From contig JAMOUJ010000009.1 in assembly GCA_027068075.1 (NCBI GenBank), positions 23,479 through 87,478 of the forward strand: a DNA stretch of 64,000 bases, read 5' to 3'. Below, in pieces: positions 17,515 through 26,788 of this stretch. The position numbers and the translations under genes were made by a program. The DNA comes from Candidatus Aminicenantota bacterium. Its GTDB lineage: Bacteria; Acidobacteriota; Aminicenantia; S016-38. The notes beneath the pieces were generated by a model that saw only the letters and a list, made by a program, of their open reading frames with translations, was not told where the DNA came from and did not search any database. Positions within the stretch are counted from its first letter, which is position 1. Every line of letters starts with the position of its first letter.

Positions 17515-20163
17515 ATGAAGAAGATAAGCGCAGCCTTCCTGAGCGTGCTCCTGAGCCTCTCCCTCTGGGCAAACTCTCCCCTGGACAAAAAACACAGAAC
17601 TGTAAGGGCCTACAGAGTCCAGGAAAGGATAAAAATTGACGGCTTCCTGCGGGAGAAGGTGTGGGAAAATCCAGGATTCAACGACTTCGTCATGTCAGAA
17701 CCCGAGGACGGAGGAAAACCCACGGAGACCACCGTGGTTTGGGTGGCCTACGACGACGATGCTCTGTATGTGGCGGCACGCCTTTACGATTCAGAGCCGG
17801 ACAAGATAGTGGGAAGGCTGGGGAGAAGGGACGACAGGCTGGATTCCGACTGGTTTAGTTTCGCCGTGGATCCGTATTTTGACCGCCGGTCCGGCTTCCT
17901 ATTCCAGGTCAATCCCGCCGGCTCCGTAAGGGATGCCTATCTTTACAACGACAATTGGAGGGATTACTCCTGGGACGGGGTATGGGAATGGGCCGTAAGG
18001 AAGGACGAAAGGGGCTGGACCGTGGAGATGAAAATTCCCTTCAGCCAACTCCGCTTTCAGAAAAAGGACAAATACATATGGGGGGTCAACTTCTCCAGGT
18101 TTATCATGAGGAAACAGGAACTGGACACCTTCGTGTGGATTCCCAGGGAGGAGACCTTTACCGCCTATGTATCCCGCTTTGCTGAACTTACCGGTATAGA
18201 GGGGATAAAACCAAAACCCCTGGTGGAGGCCATCCCCTACGGGGTGAGCAGCGTTAAATTTTCCCCCAGGGAAGAGGGAAATCCCTTCGCCCCGGGCCGT
18301 TCCTATTATTCAAACGCCGGTCTTGACTTTAAATTGGGTCTGAAGTCCAATCTTACCCTCACGGGAACGATAAATCCGGACTTCGGACAGGTGGAGGTGG
18401 ACCCCGCCGTGGTCAACCTCACCGCCTACGAAACTTACTACGAAGAAAAAAGGCCCTTTTTCATAGAGGGTTCCAGCATTTTTGAATTTGGCACCGGGGG
18501 AGCCACCATGGGATCAAATATAAACTGGGAGGACCCCCAGTTTTTCTACAGCCGAAGAATCGGAGCCCCTCCCCACGGGTGGGCCCGGGGGCGGTTCGTA
18601 AAACAGGCTGACAGGACCACCATTTTAGGGGCAGGAAAACTAACCGGCAAGGTGGGCCACGGGTGGAACCTGGGCCTCATCTCGGCCCTGACCTCCAGGG
18701 AGTATGCGGAGATATGGCAGGATGGGAAAACCCTTCTCCAGGAGATAGAACCCCTATCCCTTTACAATGTGGCCAGGGTTCAGAAGGAATTTGACCAGGG
18801 AGCCCGGGGCCTGGGCTTCATAGCCACCGGGGTTTTCCGGGACCTGAGGGACCCGGACCTTGCCTCTTCCCTGGCAAAAAAATCCATGGCCTTCGGCCTG
18901 GACGGGTGGAGTTTTCTTGACGAAAAACGAAGATGGGTGGTTTCGGGTTGGTTTGGAACGAGTTATGTGGTCGGAAACAGGGACTTCATCTTCTCCCTTC
19001 AGCAATCCCCCCTTCACTACTTCCAGAGACCCGATGCCTCCCACCTTCACCTGGACCCCGAAGCCGAATCCCTTTCCGGTTGGGCAGGAAGACTGACCCT
19101 GGGGAAGCAGGGAGGCAATTGGCTCTTCAACCTATCCTCCGGAGTAATATCCCCGGGGTTTGAGATAAACGACCTCGGCTTTCAGTTCCGGGGAGACCGC
19201 ATTCACAACCAGGCCGTAGCCGGCTATGTCTGGTATCATCCCGGCAAGGTTTTCCGGCAGAAAATCCTGGCCTTAGCGGGAGCGGTGGACCACGACTTTG
19301 GAGGAAATCTTCTGGAGGAAATGTTTTTTATCTTCGCCAAGGGAGAATTCGTCAACTACTGGGGAGGGGAGGTGATGGCAGGTTACAAGGCCCGGACCTG
19401 GGACCGGGACCTCACCCGGGGAGGCCCCATGGCGGAAAGCCCCCGGGCAGGAATGCTGATGGGAAGATTGTTTTCGGACCGGAGAAAACCGGTGGTCTTC
19501 TTCCTTATGGCCGATTACCTCCGGGCGAAAACCGGCGAAGAAGAGTTTACCGCCCTGGCCAGGATAAAGTGGAAGCCCAGGAGCAACATAACCCTGGCGC
19601 TGGGCCCCATGTACAATTTCCGCTACAACCTCGCCCAGTGGGTTACCCGGGTGGAAGACCCGTCGGCGGTAAACACCTACGGAGTCCGCTATGTATTCGC
19701 GGATATAATTCAGCACACCCTATCTGCCTCCATCAGGGTCAACTGGGCCTTCACCCCAAGACTCACCCTCCAGGCTTACCTGCAGCCCTTCATCGCCACG
19801 GGAGACTACAGCCGTTTCAAGGAACTGGCCGCCCCAAGAACCTATCGCTTCAACCTCTACGGGGAAGGGAACTCCACCATAGCCTTCCTTAACGGCTTCT
19901 ACACCGTGGATCCCGATGGCTCCGGACCTGCCCCGTCCTTCTCCTTCTTCAACCCTGACTTCAACATGAGGTCCATGAGGGGCACGGTGGTCCTCCGGTG
20001 GGAATACAGGCCCGGCTCCACCCTCTACCTGGTCTGGACCCAGAAAAGGATGGACTACGAAAACTCCGGGGTCCTGAACCTGGGGAGAGATGTGGTGGAT
20101 ATGATAAAGGCCCCCGGGGACAACATATTCCTTCTTAAAATTTCCTATCGGTGGGGCACCTGA
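17515..20163 (+). CDS. DUF5916 outer-membrane protein with N-terminal CBM9-like domain
   Basis: Exported protein of 882 residues. Residues 1-20 form a signal peptide. About 30-220 is a carbohydrate-binding-module-9-like beta sandwich (KIDGFLREKVWENPG ... WTVEMKIPFSQLRF). About 230-882 is DUF5916, predicted to be an outer-membrane beta barrel with aromatic alternating strands (YEEKRPFFIEGSSIFEFG ...). It ends in a terminal strand KISYRWGT. Function is unknown. The CBM9-like part suggests binding of a glycan or carbohydrate-linked substrate. Good GGAGG site, single gene, with a possible TATAAA box near 17476. Confidence 0.85.
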   Translation: MKKISAAFLSVLLSLSLWANSPLDKKHRTVRAYRVQERIKIDGFLREKVWENPGFNDFVMSEPEDGGKPTETTVVWVAYDDDALYVAARLYDSEPDKIVGRLGRRDDRLDSDWFSFAVDPYFDRRSGFLFQVNPAGSVRDAYLYNDNWRDYSWDGVWEWAVRKDERGWTVEMKIPFSQLRFQKKDKYIWGVNFSRFIMRKQELDTFVWIPREETFTAYVSRFAELTGIEGIKPKPLVEAIPYGVSSVKFSPREEGNPFAPGRSYYSNAGLDFKLGLKSNLTLTGTINPDFGQVEVDPAVVNLTAYETYYEEKRPFFIEGSSIFEFGTGGATMGSNINWEDPQFFYSRRIGAPPHGWARGRFVKQADRTTILGAGKLTGKVGHGWNLGLISALTSREYAEIWQDGKTLLQEIEPLSLYNVARVQKEFDQGARGLGFIATGVFRDLRDPDLASSLAKKSMAFGLDGWSFLDEKRRWVVSGWFGTSYVVGNRDFIFSLQQSPLHYFQRPDASHLHLDPEAESLSGWAGRLTLGKQGGNWLFNLSSGVISPGFEINDLGFQFRGDRIHNQAVAGYVWYHPGKVFRQKILALAGAVDHDFGGNLLEEMFFIFAKGEFVNYWGGEVMAGYKARTWDRDLTRGGPMAESPRAGMLMGRLFSDRRKPVVFFLMADYLRAKTGEEEFTALARIKWKPRSNITLALGPMYNFRYNLAQWVTRVEDPSAVNTYGVRYVFADIIQHTLSASIRVNWAFTPRLTLQAYLQPFIATGDYSRFKELAAPRTYRFNLYGEGNSTIAFLNGFYTVDPDGSGPAPSFSFFNPDFNMRSMRGTVVLRWEYRPGSTLYLVWTQKRMDYENSGVLNLGRDVVDMIKAPGDNIFLLKISYRWGT

Positions 20164-20250
20164 ATTTCCAACTCAAATCCCCGGAAACGGGTTGACTACC
20201 CCGCCGCTTTTATCTGAAAATAATTAGGATTGAAAATCAAGGAGGAAGTT

Positions 20251-21528
20251 ATGAAGGTCGGCATAAGGAAGGAAGATAAAAGCCGGTGGGAAAGGAGGGC
20301 CCCCCTGATCCCCTCCCATGTGGAGGAACTTACAGGAAGGGGAATAGGATTCATAGTGGAACCCTCCCCCATCAGGGTCTTCCCCGACGAGGAATACAAA
20401 AGGGCCGGAGCCATTTTAAGCCAGGACCTTTCCCCGGCGGATGTGATTTTAGGGGTAAAGGAAATTCCACCGGCCAAACTCCTGCCTGAGAAGGTTTACA
20501 TGTTCTTTTCCCACACCATCAAAGGTCAGCCCTACAACATGCCCATGCTGCGCAGGCTCATGGAACTGAAGGATACCCTCATTGACTACGAGAGGATCGT
20601 GGACGATAAGGGAAGGAGACTTATTTTCTTCGGGACCTTTGCCGGCTATGCCGGGGCCATAGATACCCTCTGGGCCCTGGGGAAAAGGCTGGAGGAAGAA
20701 GGGTGGAAAACCCCGTTTTCCAGGATAAAACAGGCCTATCAGTACTCCTCTCTTCAGGAAGCCAGGGAGGAAATATGCTCGGTGGGGGAAGAAATCCGAA
20801 GAGAGGGTCTCCCCCGGGAACTCCTGCCCCTGGTGGTGGGCTTTGCAGGCTACGGAAATGTTTCCCGGGGAGGTCAGGAAATAATAGACCTTCTGCCCAC
20901 CCGGGAGGTGAATCCCGAGGACCTTGGCCATCTTAAGCCGGACCCCCACACCGTTTACAAGGTGGTCTTCAAGGAATGGCACATGGTGGAACCCACGGAG
21001 GGGGATTTTGACCTTCAGCATTACTACACACATCCGGAAAAATATCGTGGCGTATTTTCCCGCTACCTTCCCCACCTCACCGTTTTGATAAACGCCATTT
21101 ATTGGGATGCCAGATATCCCCGACTGGTCACCGTGGAGGACCTCAAGAAACTCTACAGGGAAGGGGCAAGACTCAGGGTAATAGGGGACATAAGTTGCGA
21201 CATAAAGGGAGCCATTGAGGCCACGGTGAAGTGCACCGACCCGGGCTCTCCCGTTTACCTCTACGATGTGGAAGAGGACGCCGTCAAGGAGAAATTCACC
21301 GGCAGGGGCCCCCTCATCCTGGCGGTGGACATCCTTCCGGCGGAACTTCCCCGGGAGGCCTCCCAACACTTCAGCCAGGTCCTCAAGGGATTCATTCCGG
21401 AGGTGGTCTCCGCCGACTACACCGTCCCCTTTGAAAAACTGAAACTCCCTCCGGAACTTAAAAGGGCGGTAATAGTTTACCGGGGAAATCTCACCCCGGA
21501 CTACGAATACCTGAAGAAATTTTTATAA
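20251..21528 (+). CDS. Lysine-ketoglutarate reductase domain protein (saccharopine-forming)
   Basis: Protein of 425 residues resembling the N-terminal LKR half of eukaryotic AASS and the alanine dehydrogenase/PNT-like fold (RKEDKSRWERRAPL, GVKEIP, MFFSHTIKGQPYNMPML, LVVGFAGYGNVSRG). Predicted to condense lysine with 2-oxoglutarate to saccharopine using NAD(P)H, and the next gene would then cleave saccharopine. I use the ATG at 20251, nine bases after AAGGAGGAAG. The frame is open to a TTG at 20230. A possible promoter is TTGACT near 20192 with a weak -10. Direction (lysine breakdown or synthesis) is inferred to be breakdown. Confidence 0.85.
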   Translation: MKVGIRKEDKSRWERRAPLIPSHVEELTGRGIGFIVEPSPIRVFPDEEYKRAGAILSQDLSPADVILGVKEIPPAKLLPEKVYMFFSHTIKGQPYNMPMLRRLMELKDTLIDYERIVDDKGRRLIFFGTFAGYAGAIDTLWALGKRLEEEGWKTPFSRIKQAYQYSSLQEAREEICSVGEEIRREGLPRELLPLVVGFAGYGNVSRGGQEIIDLLPTREVNPEDLGHLKPDPHTVYKVVFKEWHMVEPTEGDFDLQHYYTHPEKYRGVFSRYLPHLTVLINAIYWDARYPRLVTVEDLKKLYREGARLRVIGDISCDIKGAIEATVKCTDPGSPVYLYDVEEDAVKEKFTGRGPLILAVDILPAELPREASQHFSQVLKGFIPEVVSADYTVPFEKLKLPPELKRAVIVYRGNLTPDYEYLKKFL

Positions 21529-21541
21529 ACGAGGTGAAATC

Positions 21542-22849
21542 ATGAAAAAAGTATTAATCCTGGGAGCAGGTCTGGTTTCCAGGCCCATGGTTAGGTATCT
21601 ACTGGAAAGGGGGGTGGAGGTTACCGTGGCCTCCAGAACCCTCTCCAAAGCCGAGGCCCTCATCCAGGGCCATCCCCTGGGCAGGGCCTTTCCCTGGACG
21701 GTGGACAATCAGGGGGCCCTGGAGATGTTGGTGGAATGGGCGGATGTGGTGGTGAGCCTTCTTCCCTACGCCTATCATCTCCAGGTGGCCAAGACTTGCC
21801 TAAAACACCGAAAACACCTGGTAACCACCTCCTATGTAAAGCCCGAAATGGCGGCCCTGGACCGGGAAGCCAGGGAAAAGGACCTCATTTTCCTCAACGA
21901 AATAGGTCTTGACCCCGGAATTGACCACATGTCCGCCATGAAACTCATGGAGGGAATAAGGAAAAGGGGAGGAAGGATAACCTCCTTCCGCTCTTACTGC
22001 GGAGCCCTTCCGGCCCCGGAGGCGGCGGACAACCCGCTGAAATACAAATTCGGATGGTCCCCCAGGGGAGTCCTCCTGGCGGGGAGGAACTCCGCCAGAT
22101 TTCTGGAAAACGGAAATGTGGTGGAGGTACCCGGGGAAAAACTCTTCACCTATCACCGGGGAATTGATGTGGAAGGGGTGGGGGAACTGGAATACTACCC
22201 CAACAGGGATTCTCTCCCATACATGAAACTTTACGGCATTGAGGATGCCCGAACCATGTTCCGGGGAACCCTCCGGTATCCAGGCTGGTCCAAACTCTGG
22301 GCAGTGCTTTCTTCGGCGGGTTTCCTCAGCGAAGAGAAAAAACAGGGCGGTGTTTCCCGGGCAGAATACACGGCATCGGTTCTTAAAACCTCCCCTAAAG
22401 AAGTGGAGAAAACTCTGAGGGAGGAATACGGCGCCGGCGACCAGGAGATGGAAAAGATTGAGTGGATGGGGCTGCTCTCCGGAGAGAAAATTCCCGAGGA
22501 AGAAATTTCCCCCATTGATCTCCTGGAAAAACTACTTTGGGCCAGGATGCAGTATCGCCGGGGGGAAAGGGATATGGATGTACTTCTCCACCAGATAGAG
22601 GCGGAATTCCCCGGCGGTAAAAGGGAGAAGCACACCTCCCTCCTGGTAGACTTCGGAATCTACGGCCAGGAAACCTCCATCGCCCAAACCGTTTCCCTTC
22701 CCGCCGCCATAGGGGTAAAGATGATCCTGGATGGGAAAATCACAAGGCGGGGGGTGATGATCCCGGTTTACAAGGAGATCTACGAACCGGCCCTGGAAGA
22801 ACTGGAGGAGATGGGAATTTCCTTCCAGGAAAAGGCGGAGGTGATATAA
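21542..22849 (+). CDS. Saccharopine dehydrogenase (glutamate-forming)
   Basis: Protein of 435 residues with an N-terminal Rossmann domain (VLILGAGLVSRPMVRYL) and the saccharopine dehydrogenase C-terminal domain (GLDPGIDHMSAM, YCGALPAPEAADNPLKYKFGWSP). It would oxidise saccharopine to glutamate and 2-aminoadipate semialdehyde. It follows the LKR gene by 13 bases with a GAGGTGAA site. Together they are the split bacterial equivalent of eukaryotic bifunctional AASS. Confidence 0.9.
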   Translation: MKKVLILGAGLVSRPMVRYLLERGVEVTVASRTLSKAEALIQGHPLGRAFPWTVDNQGALEMLVEWADVVVSLLPYAYHLQVAKTCLKHRKHLVTTSYVKPEMAALDREAREKDLIFLNEIGLDPGIDHMSAMKLMEGIRKRGGRITSFRSYCGALPAPEAADNPLKYKFGWSPRGVLLAGRNSARFLENGNVVEVPGEKLFTYHRGIDVEGVGELEYYPNRDSLPYMKLYGIEDARTMFRGTLRYPGWSKLWAVLSSAGFLSEEKKQGGVSRAEYTASVLKTSPKEVEKTLREEYGAGDQEMEKIEWMGLLSGEKIPEEEISPIDLLEKLLWARMQYRRGERDMDVLLHQIEAEFPGGKREKHTSLLVDFGIYGQETSIAQTVSLPAAIGVKMILDGKITRRGVMIPVYKEIYEPALEELEEMGISFQEKAEVI

Positions 22850-22856
22850 TTCAAGT

Positions 22857-23927
22857 ATGGCTAAAGTAGTTGTTTTAAAAACCAGACCCGAGACGGTCCT
22901 GGAGGACATAGACCGGGCCTTTGAACTGGCGGAAATAGACCGGGAATTTTCCCGGGAGGCCTCCACCATCATAAAGCCCAACATCTCCTGGCACTTCGTA
23001 TATCCGGCCTCCAACACTACCCCATGGCAACTGGAGGGGACGGTCCTTTCCCTGAAAAAGCGGGGATACGAAGACCTCCATGTGGTGGAAAACAACACGG
23101 TGGTAACCAATCCCTACAAGGGTGAAAAACTCCTGAAATTTGACAAGGTCTTCACCAAATACGACCTTCCCGTTTACTACAACTTCAAGGACCTGCGCTG
23201 GATAAAATACGAACCCAAGGGAGAACTACTGATCCTGCCCAAGATATACAAGAAGGGAATTTACATTCCGGAGTTCTTCTTCGGAAAGAACATAATCCAC
23301 CTCCCCACGGTAAAAACCCACATCTACTCCACCATCACGGGCTCCATGAAAAACGCCTTCGGGGGACTTCTCAATACTAAAAGACACTACACCCACACCT
23401 GGATTCACGAAACCCTGGTGGACCTTCTCACCATTCAAAAGGAAATCCACTCCGGCATCTTTACCCTCATGGACGGAACCCACATCGGATGCGGCCCCGG
23501 TCCCCGGACCCTGGAACCCCACGAGGCAGACCTAATCCTCGCCTCCGCGGACTCGGTGGCCATAGACGCCGTGGAGGCCAAAATTCTGGGCTTTGACCCC
23601 ATGACCATCCCCTTCATCCGCCTGGCCCACGAAAGGGGTCTCGGGGTGGGGGACCTCAAGGAAATAGAGATCGTGGGGGAAGATGTGGAAAAGATCAACT
23701 TCCGCTGCCGGGTGGGGGATAACCTGGCCAGCAAGGTGGGGGACATACTCTGGTTCGGACCCCTGAAGGGCCTCCAGTGGCTTTTCTTTCACACTCCTCT
23801 GGTCTACATCTTCGTCTTCGGCTCCTTCTTCTTCCACGACATGCTCTGGTATCCTCTGAAGGGCAAGAAGGTGGTGGATGACTACATCCACAACAGCAAG
23901 TGGGGAAAACTATTCCAGGAGTATTAG
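22857..23927 (+). CDS. DUF362 domain protein
   Basis: Protein of 356 residues with the DUF362 core: an early IKPNIS segment, LPTVKTHIYSTITGSMKNAFGG in the middle and a later DSVAIDAVEAKILG. Cys residues for Fe-S clusters, which some family members carry at the C-terminus, are absent. A hydrophobic stretch near residues 300-325 could be a membrane hairpin. Family function is unknown. Seven bases after the saccharopine dehydrogenase, so probably the same operon. Converges with the radical SAM gene (four-base overlap). Confidence 0.8.
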   Translation: MAKVVVLKTRPETVLEDIDRAFELAEIDREFSREASTIIKPNISWHFVYPASNTTPWQLEGTVLSLKKRGYEDLHVVENNTVVTNPYKGEKLLKFDKVFTKYDLPVYYNFKDLRWIKYEPKGELLILPKIYKKGIYIPEFFFGKNIIHLPTVKTHIYSTITGSMKNAFGGLLNTKRHYTHTWIHETLVDLLTIQKEIHSGIFTLMDGTHIGCGPGPRTLEPHEADLILASADSVAIDAVEAKILGFDPMTIPFIRLAHERGLGVGDLKEIEIVGEDVEKINFRCRVGDNLASKVGDILWFGPLKGLQWLFFHTPLVYIFVFGSFFFHDMLWYPLKGKKVVDDYIHNSKWGKLFQEY

Positions 23928-25258
23928 ACCTTCAAGGCTGAAACTATCTCAAAGGCCCTGCGCCTGATGGTCTGAAAATCCTCCTCGCCCAGGGGAGAAT
24001 ACTCCATGTAGGGGAAGAGAAGTTTGTTGTGAAGGAGAGGATCGTGTTCCTCTGGCAGATAACCCCGGGAAACCAGTTCCTGAAAATCCTTAGTTCCGGG
24101 AACCGGTGAGTAATAGGCCAGGGAAGGTTTTACCCCTAACTTCTCCAGATAATCCAGGGTTTTGAGAACCGAGGAAGGTCCCTGCCCCGGAACCCCCACT
24201 ATCACATAGGCCACCAGGTCCCGCCGGAGAAAACCGGCCCTTTCAAAATGGAGCACCGCCCTTTCAAACTCCTCCAGGCTGAGTTTAGGCGTCCGCTCCC
24301 TTAAAAAATCCTCGTCCACGCTCTCCAGGGAAAGCCGAACGGTCTTGAAATTCGCCTCCCTCATGAGCCAGGCCACCTCCTCGTCCACCAGCCTCACATG
24401 GAGGCCGTTGGGAAGGTGAAACCTGAGGTCCCATCCCCGGGAAGCCACCTCCCGGAAAATGGGCTTGAAGTGGGAGGCGGAATCCACCAGAAGGGCATCG
24501 TCGTAGAGAGCCAGATCCTTTATGGAAAGCCTCACCGCCATTTCCATCTCACCAAGGACGATCTCCCGGGGCCTTTTTCTCCAGCGGTGAAGAAGGAAAG
24601 AGGCGCAAAAACTGCAGCGGAAGGGACAGCCCCGGGTGGTGGTGAACACCGAAGAGTTCCCCCCGGAAAGCCCCAACATAGTCAGGGGCTCCCCACCGCA
24701 GGAAAACCGCCTCCCGGAAACATCCCCCAGGACCTCCACTGCTTTGCATCCCGCCTCTCCCCTTATGACCTCCCCGAACTGTGAAGCGTGGCCGGGCATG
24801 AGGCTGGCATAGGTCCCACCCACGAAAACGGGAAGGTTCCCCCAGACCCTCCTTACGCTTTCCACAACCTCACCCACTCCGGGATACCAGTAGGTCATCC
24901 CCGTGGTGATGAAAACCGCCAGGGGAGGCGGAAATTCCCCCATAAAACCTTCCATCCTGGCCCGGGGAATTCCGAAGCGATAAAAAAACCTCTTCACCCT
25001 TCTTAAAATTTCAGGTTTTTCCGTTCTTTCTCTGTAAAACTTCCCGGTTCCGTATTTCTTAGACCTGGTGGGTGGAGCCAGGGGAGAATTTCTGTCCATG
25101 TAATCAAAGAGGAAAAAATTAAAGTCGGTATATTTTTTAATATAGGAGGCCAGACGGTAAAGCCCCAGTGGTCTTAGCCAAAGGTCGTAGGCGGTAAAAT
25201 CGTAAATGGGCGGGTGGAAAAGGGCCACCCATTTTCCCCTTGAAAAATCCTTGCCCAT
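23924..25258 (-). CDS. B12-binding-type radical SAM protein
   Basis: Protein of 444 residues. A degenerate cobalamin-binding-like N-terminal Rossmann domain (to about residue 180) is followed by the radical SAM core with the cluster motif CPFRCSFC (three Cys) and DDALLVD/SLES strands. The DxHxxG cobalamin signature is not evident. Substrate unknown. No Shine-Dalgarno precedes the ATG. A TATAAA box at 25271-25266 places the expected +1 next to the start codon, so the mRNA is likely leaderless. Divergent from the propeller gene only 16 bases away. Confidence 0.82.
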   Translation of the reverse strand: MGKDFSRGKWVALFHPPIYDFTAYDLWLRPLGLYRLASYIKKYTDFNFFLFDYMDRNSPLAPPTRSKKYGTGKFYRERTEKPEILRRVKRFFYRFGIPRARMEGFMGEFPPPLAVFITTGMTYWYPGVGEVVESVRRVWGNLPVFVGGTYASLMPGHASQFGEVIRGEAGCKAVEVLGDVSGRRFSCGGEPLTMLGLSGGNSSVFTTTRGCPFRCSFCASFLLHRWRKRPREIVLGEMEMAVRLSIKDLALYDDALLVDSASHFKPIFREVASRGWDLRFHLPNGLHVRLVDEEVAWLMREANFKTVRLSLESVDEDFLRERTPKLSLEEFERAVLHFERAGFLRRDLVAYVIVGVPGQGPSSVLKTLDYLEKLGVKPSLAYYSPVPGTKDFQELVSRGYLPEEHDPLLHNKLLFPYMEYSPLGEEDFQTIRRRAFEIVSALKV

Positions 25259-25268
25259 GGTCTATTTT
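25240..25268 (+). promoter_or_regulatory. Promoter of the 25275 propeller gene, leaderless geometry
   Basis: TTGAAA (25240-25245), 17-base spacer, TATTTT (25263-25268). The predicted +1 is 25275, the A of the ATG. The -35 box and most of the spacer lie inside the coding sequence of the divergent radical SAM gene. Confidence 0.5.
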
Positions 25269-25271
25269 ATA
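25266..25271 (-). promoter_or_regulatory. -10 box of the radical SAM gene, overlapping the divergent -10
   Basis: TATAAA on the minus strand overlaps the TATTTT box of the divergent gene by three bases. Expected +1 is 25259 and the start codon is at 25258. No good -35 is visible. Confidence 0.45.
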
Positions 25272-25274
25272 AGT

Positions 25275-26249
25275 ATGAGGAGCAGCACCTCAGCGAAGAT
25301 TATAACTCTTTTATGGATGGTTTTTGGGGTATTTTCGCAAAAAATCCTGGAGATTCCGGTAATCCAGGACCTGGGGAAGACGCTATCATCCTCGGGAAAC
25401 TACATATCCTTTTGCGGAAGGGTAGCCCTGGATCAAGAAGGCAACATCTACATCCACGACAGGGATCGGGGAAACATACTGAAATTTTCCCCGTCCGGAA
25501 GGTTTCTGGGAGCGGTACTTCCCCTGGGACTCAGAAAAAAGGAAGTCTCCTCCCTCAAGGATTTCTACCTGGCCAACGACAACCTATATGTAATAGACGA
25601 AGGGACGAAGTCCCTCAAGGTCTTTGACCTCAACGGGAAGTTCAAATTTCTAATAAAAACCCACGACACCCCGGGCTCCGTGGGCGTAGGTCCCAACGGT
25701 CTGATTTTCGTGGCAGATTACGATCCCCGGCGCAACGCCCTGGTCTCCATTTACAGTTCCCGGGGCAAATTTCTGGGTGGATTCGGAATGCCCTTCCACA
25801 CACCGGACTACAGCGATCAGAGGAAGTTCTATCCCCTCCAGCGGAGGATAACGGTAAGGGTTTCCCCCTCCGGAGAGATAGGAGTTTTGTCCAATGTTCT
25901 TGGGATTTTCCGCAAATACTCCACATCCTACACCCTGGTTTTTGAAAGGAAAATGGAGGGTCCTGAGGTCCCCCAGGGGAGCATTGAAGTTTACGAAGAC
26001 ACCCTGGCGGTGATCCTGGCGGCGGCGGATCTGGCCATAGACTTCCGGGGGCGCTTCATAATATCCCTGCCCTCCCAGTTCGCATACATCTACGATCCCC
26101 GGGGAAACTTTCTGGGGAAAATGGGTATAAAAACCCCGGAGGGCTTCTTATCCCCCCTGCTCATGTTCCTCTCGGGAAGGAAGATGGGATCCGGGGCCAG
26201 GAACAAATTGTTTCTTCTGGATTACGGGGCGGTGGAGGGACAGTTATGA
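25275..26249 (+). CDS. Secreted 6-bladed beta-propeller (NHL-like) protein
   Basis: About 324 residues. An N-terminal signal peptide ([21 protein letters not shown]) is followed by NHL-type repeats such as [23 protein letters not shown] and [19 protein letters not shown]. The family is common in this kind of genome but its role is unknown. A longer frame opens at 25206 inside the divergent gene. I use the ATG at 25275 because it gives the signal peptide and matches the predicted transcription start. Confidence 0.72.
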   Translation: MRSSTSAKIITLLWMVFGVFSQKILEIPVIQDLGKTLSSSGNYISFCGRVALDQEGNIYIHDRDRGNILKFSPSGRFLGAVLPLGLRKKEVSSLKDFYLANDNLYVIDEGTKSLKVFDLNGKFKFLIKTHDTPGSVGVGPNGLIFVADYDPRRNALVSIYSSRGKFLGGFGMPFHTPDYSDQRKFYPLQRRITVRVSPSGEIGVLSNVLGIFRKYSTSYTLVFERKMEGPEVPQGSIEVYEDTLAVILAAADLAIDFRGRFIISLPSQFAYIYDPRGNFLGKMGIKTPEGFLSPLLMFLSGRKMGSGARNKLFLLDYGAVEGQL

Positions 26250-26788
26250 GCAATCGGGTTCTTTATTCTTTCAAAAGGGGAAACACCTGGATTGAAATAG
26301 TGAAGGGGGACATCACCGAAGAAGAGGTGGACGCCATCGTAAATGCGGCCAATTCTTATTTGAAGCACGGGGGAGGTGTGGCCGGAGCCATCGTCAGAAA
26401 AGGGGGAAAAATCATTCAGGAGGAAAGCGACAGGATAGGTTTTGTCCCGGTGGGCTCCGCCGCCGTAACCGGGGCCGGAAAACTGAAGGCCCGTTATGTG
26501 GTCCATGCTGTGGGCCCCAGATGGGGGGAAGGTGACGAAGAAGAGAAACTGAGAAGCGCAGTGCTCTCTGCCCTGAAGGCAGCGGAGGAAAAGGGGGCCA
26601 GGTCCGTTTCCCTTCCTGCCATAAGCACGGGGATTTTCGGGTTTCCCAAGGATAAAGGAGCCGAAGTTATCCTCCGGGCCATAGTGGATTACATAGACCA
26701 GGGAACCGCCCTGGAAAGGATCCGGGTTTGCAACATAGATGACCAGACCTGCGAAATTTTCCTGGAAAAGGTCAAGGAATTGGTGTGA
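26246..26788 (+). CDS. Macrodomain protein (ADP-ribose/O-acetyl-ADP-ribose processing)
   Basis: Single macrodomain of 180 residues. Ligand-binding motifs are [19 protein letters not shown] near residues 20-40, then [13 protein letters not shown], and [11 protein letters not shown]. Members bind ADP-ribose and some remove it from proteins or from O-acetyl-ADP-ribose. Overlaps the propeller stop by four bases and is followed by the DUF4388 gene at an overlapping stop/start (TGATG). The operon context gives no clear substrate. Confidence 0.9.
   Translation: MSNRVLYSFKRGNTWIEIVKGDITEEEVDAIVNAANSYLKHGGGVAGAIVRKGGKIIQEESDRIGFVPVGSAAVTGAGKLKARYVVHAVGPRWGEGDEEEKLRSAVLSALKAAEEKGARSVSLPAISTGIFGFPKDKGAEVILRAIVDYIDQGTALERIRVCNIDDQTCEIFLEKVKELV

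Noticed and set aside
17314..17595. N-terminal extension of HU to 185 residues
   Set aside because: HU is about 90 residues, and the promoter and ribosome site lie inside the proposed extension.
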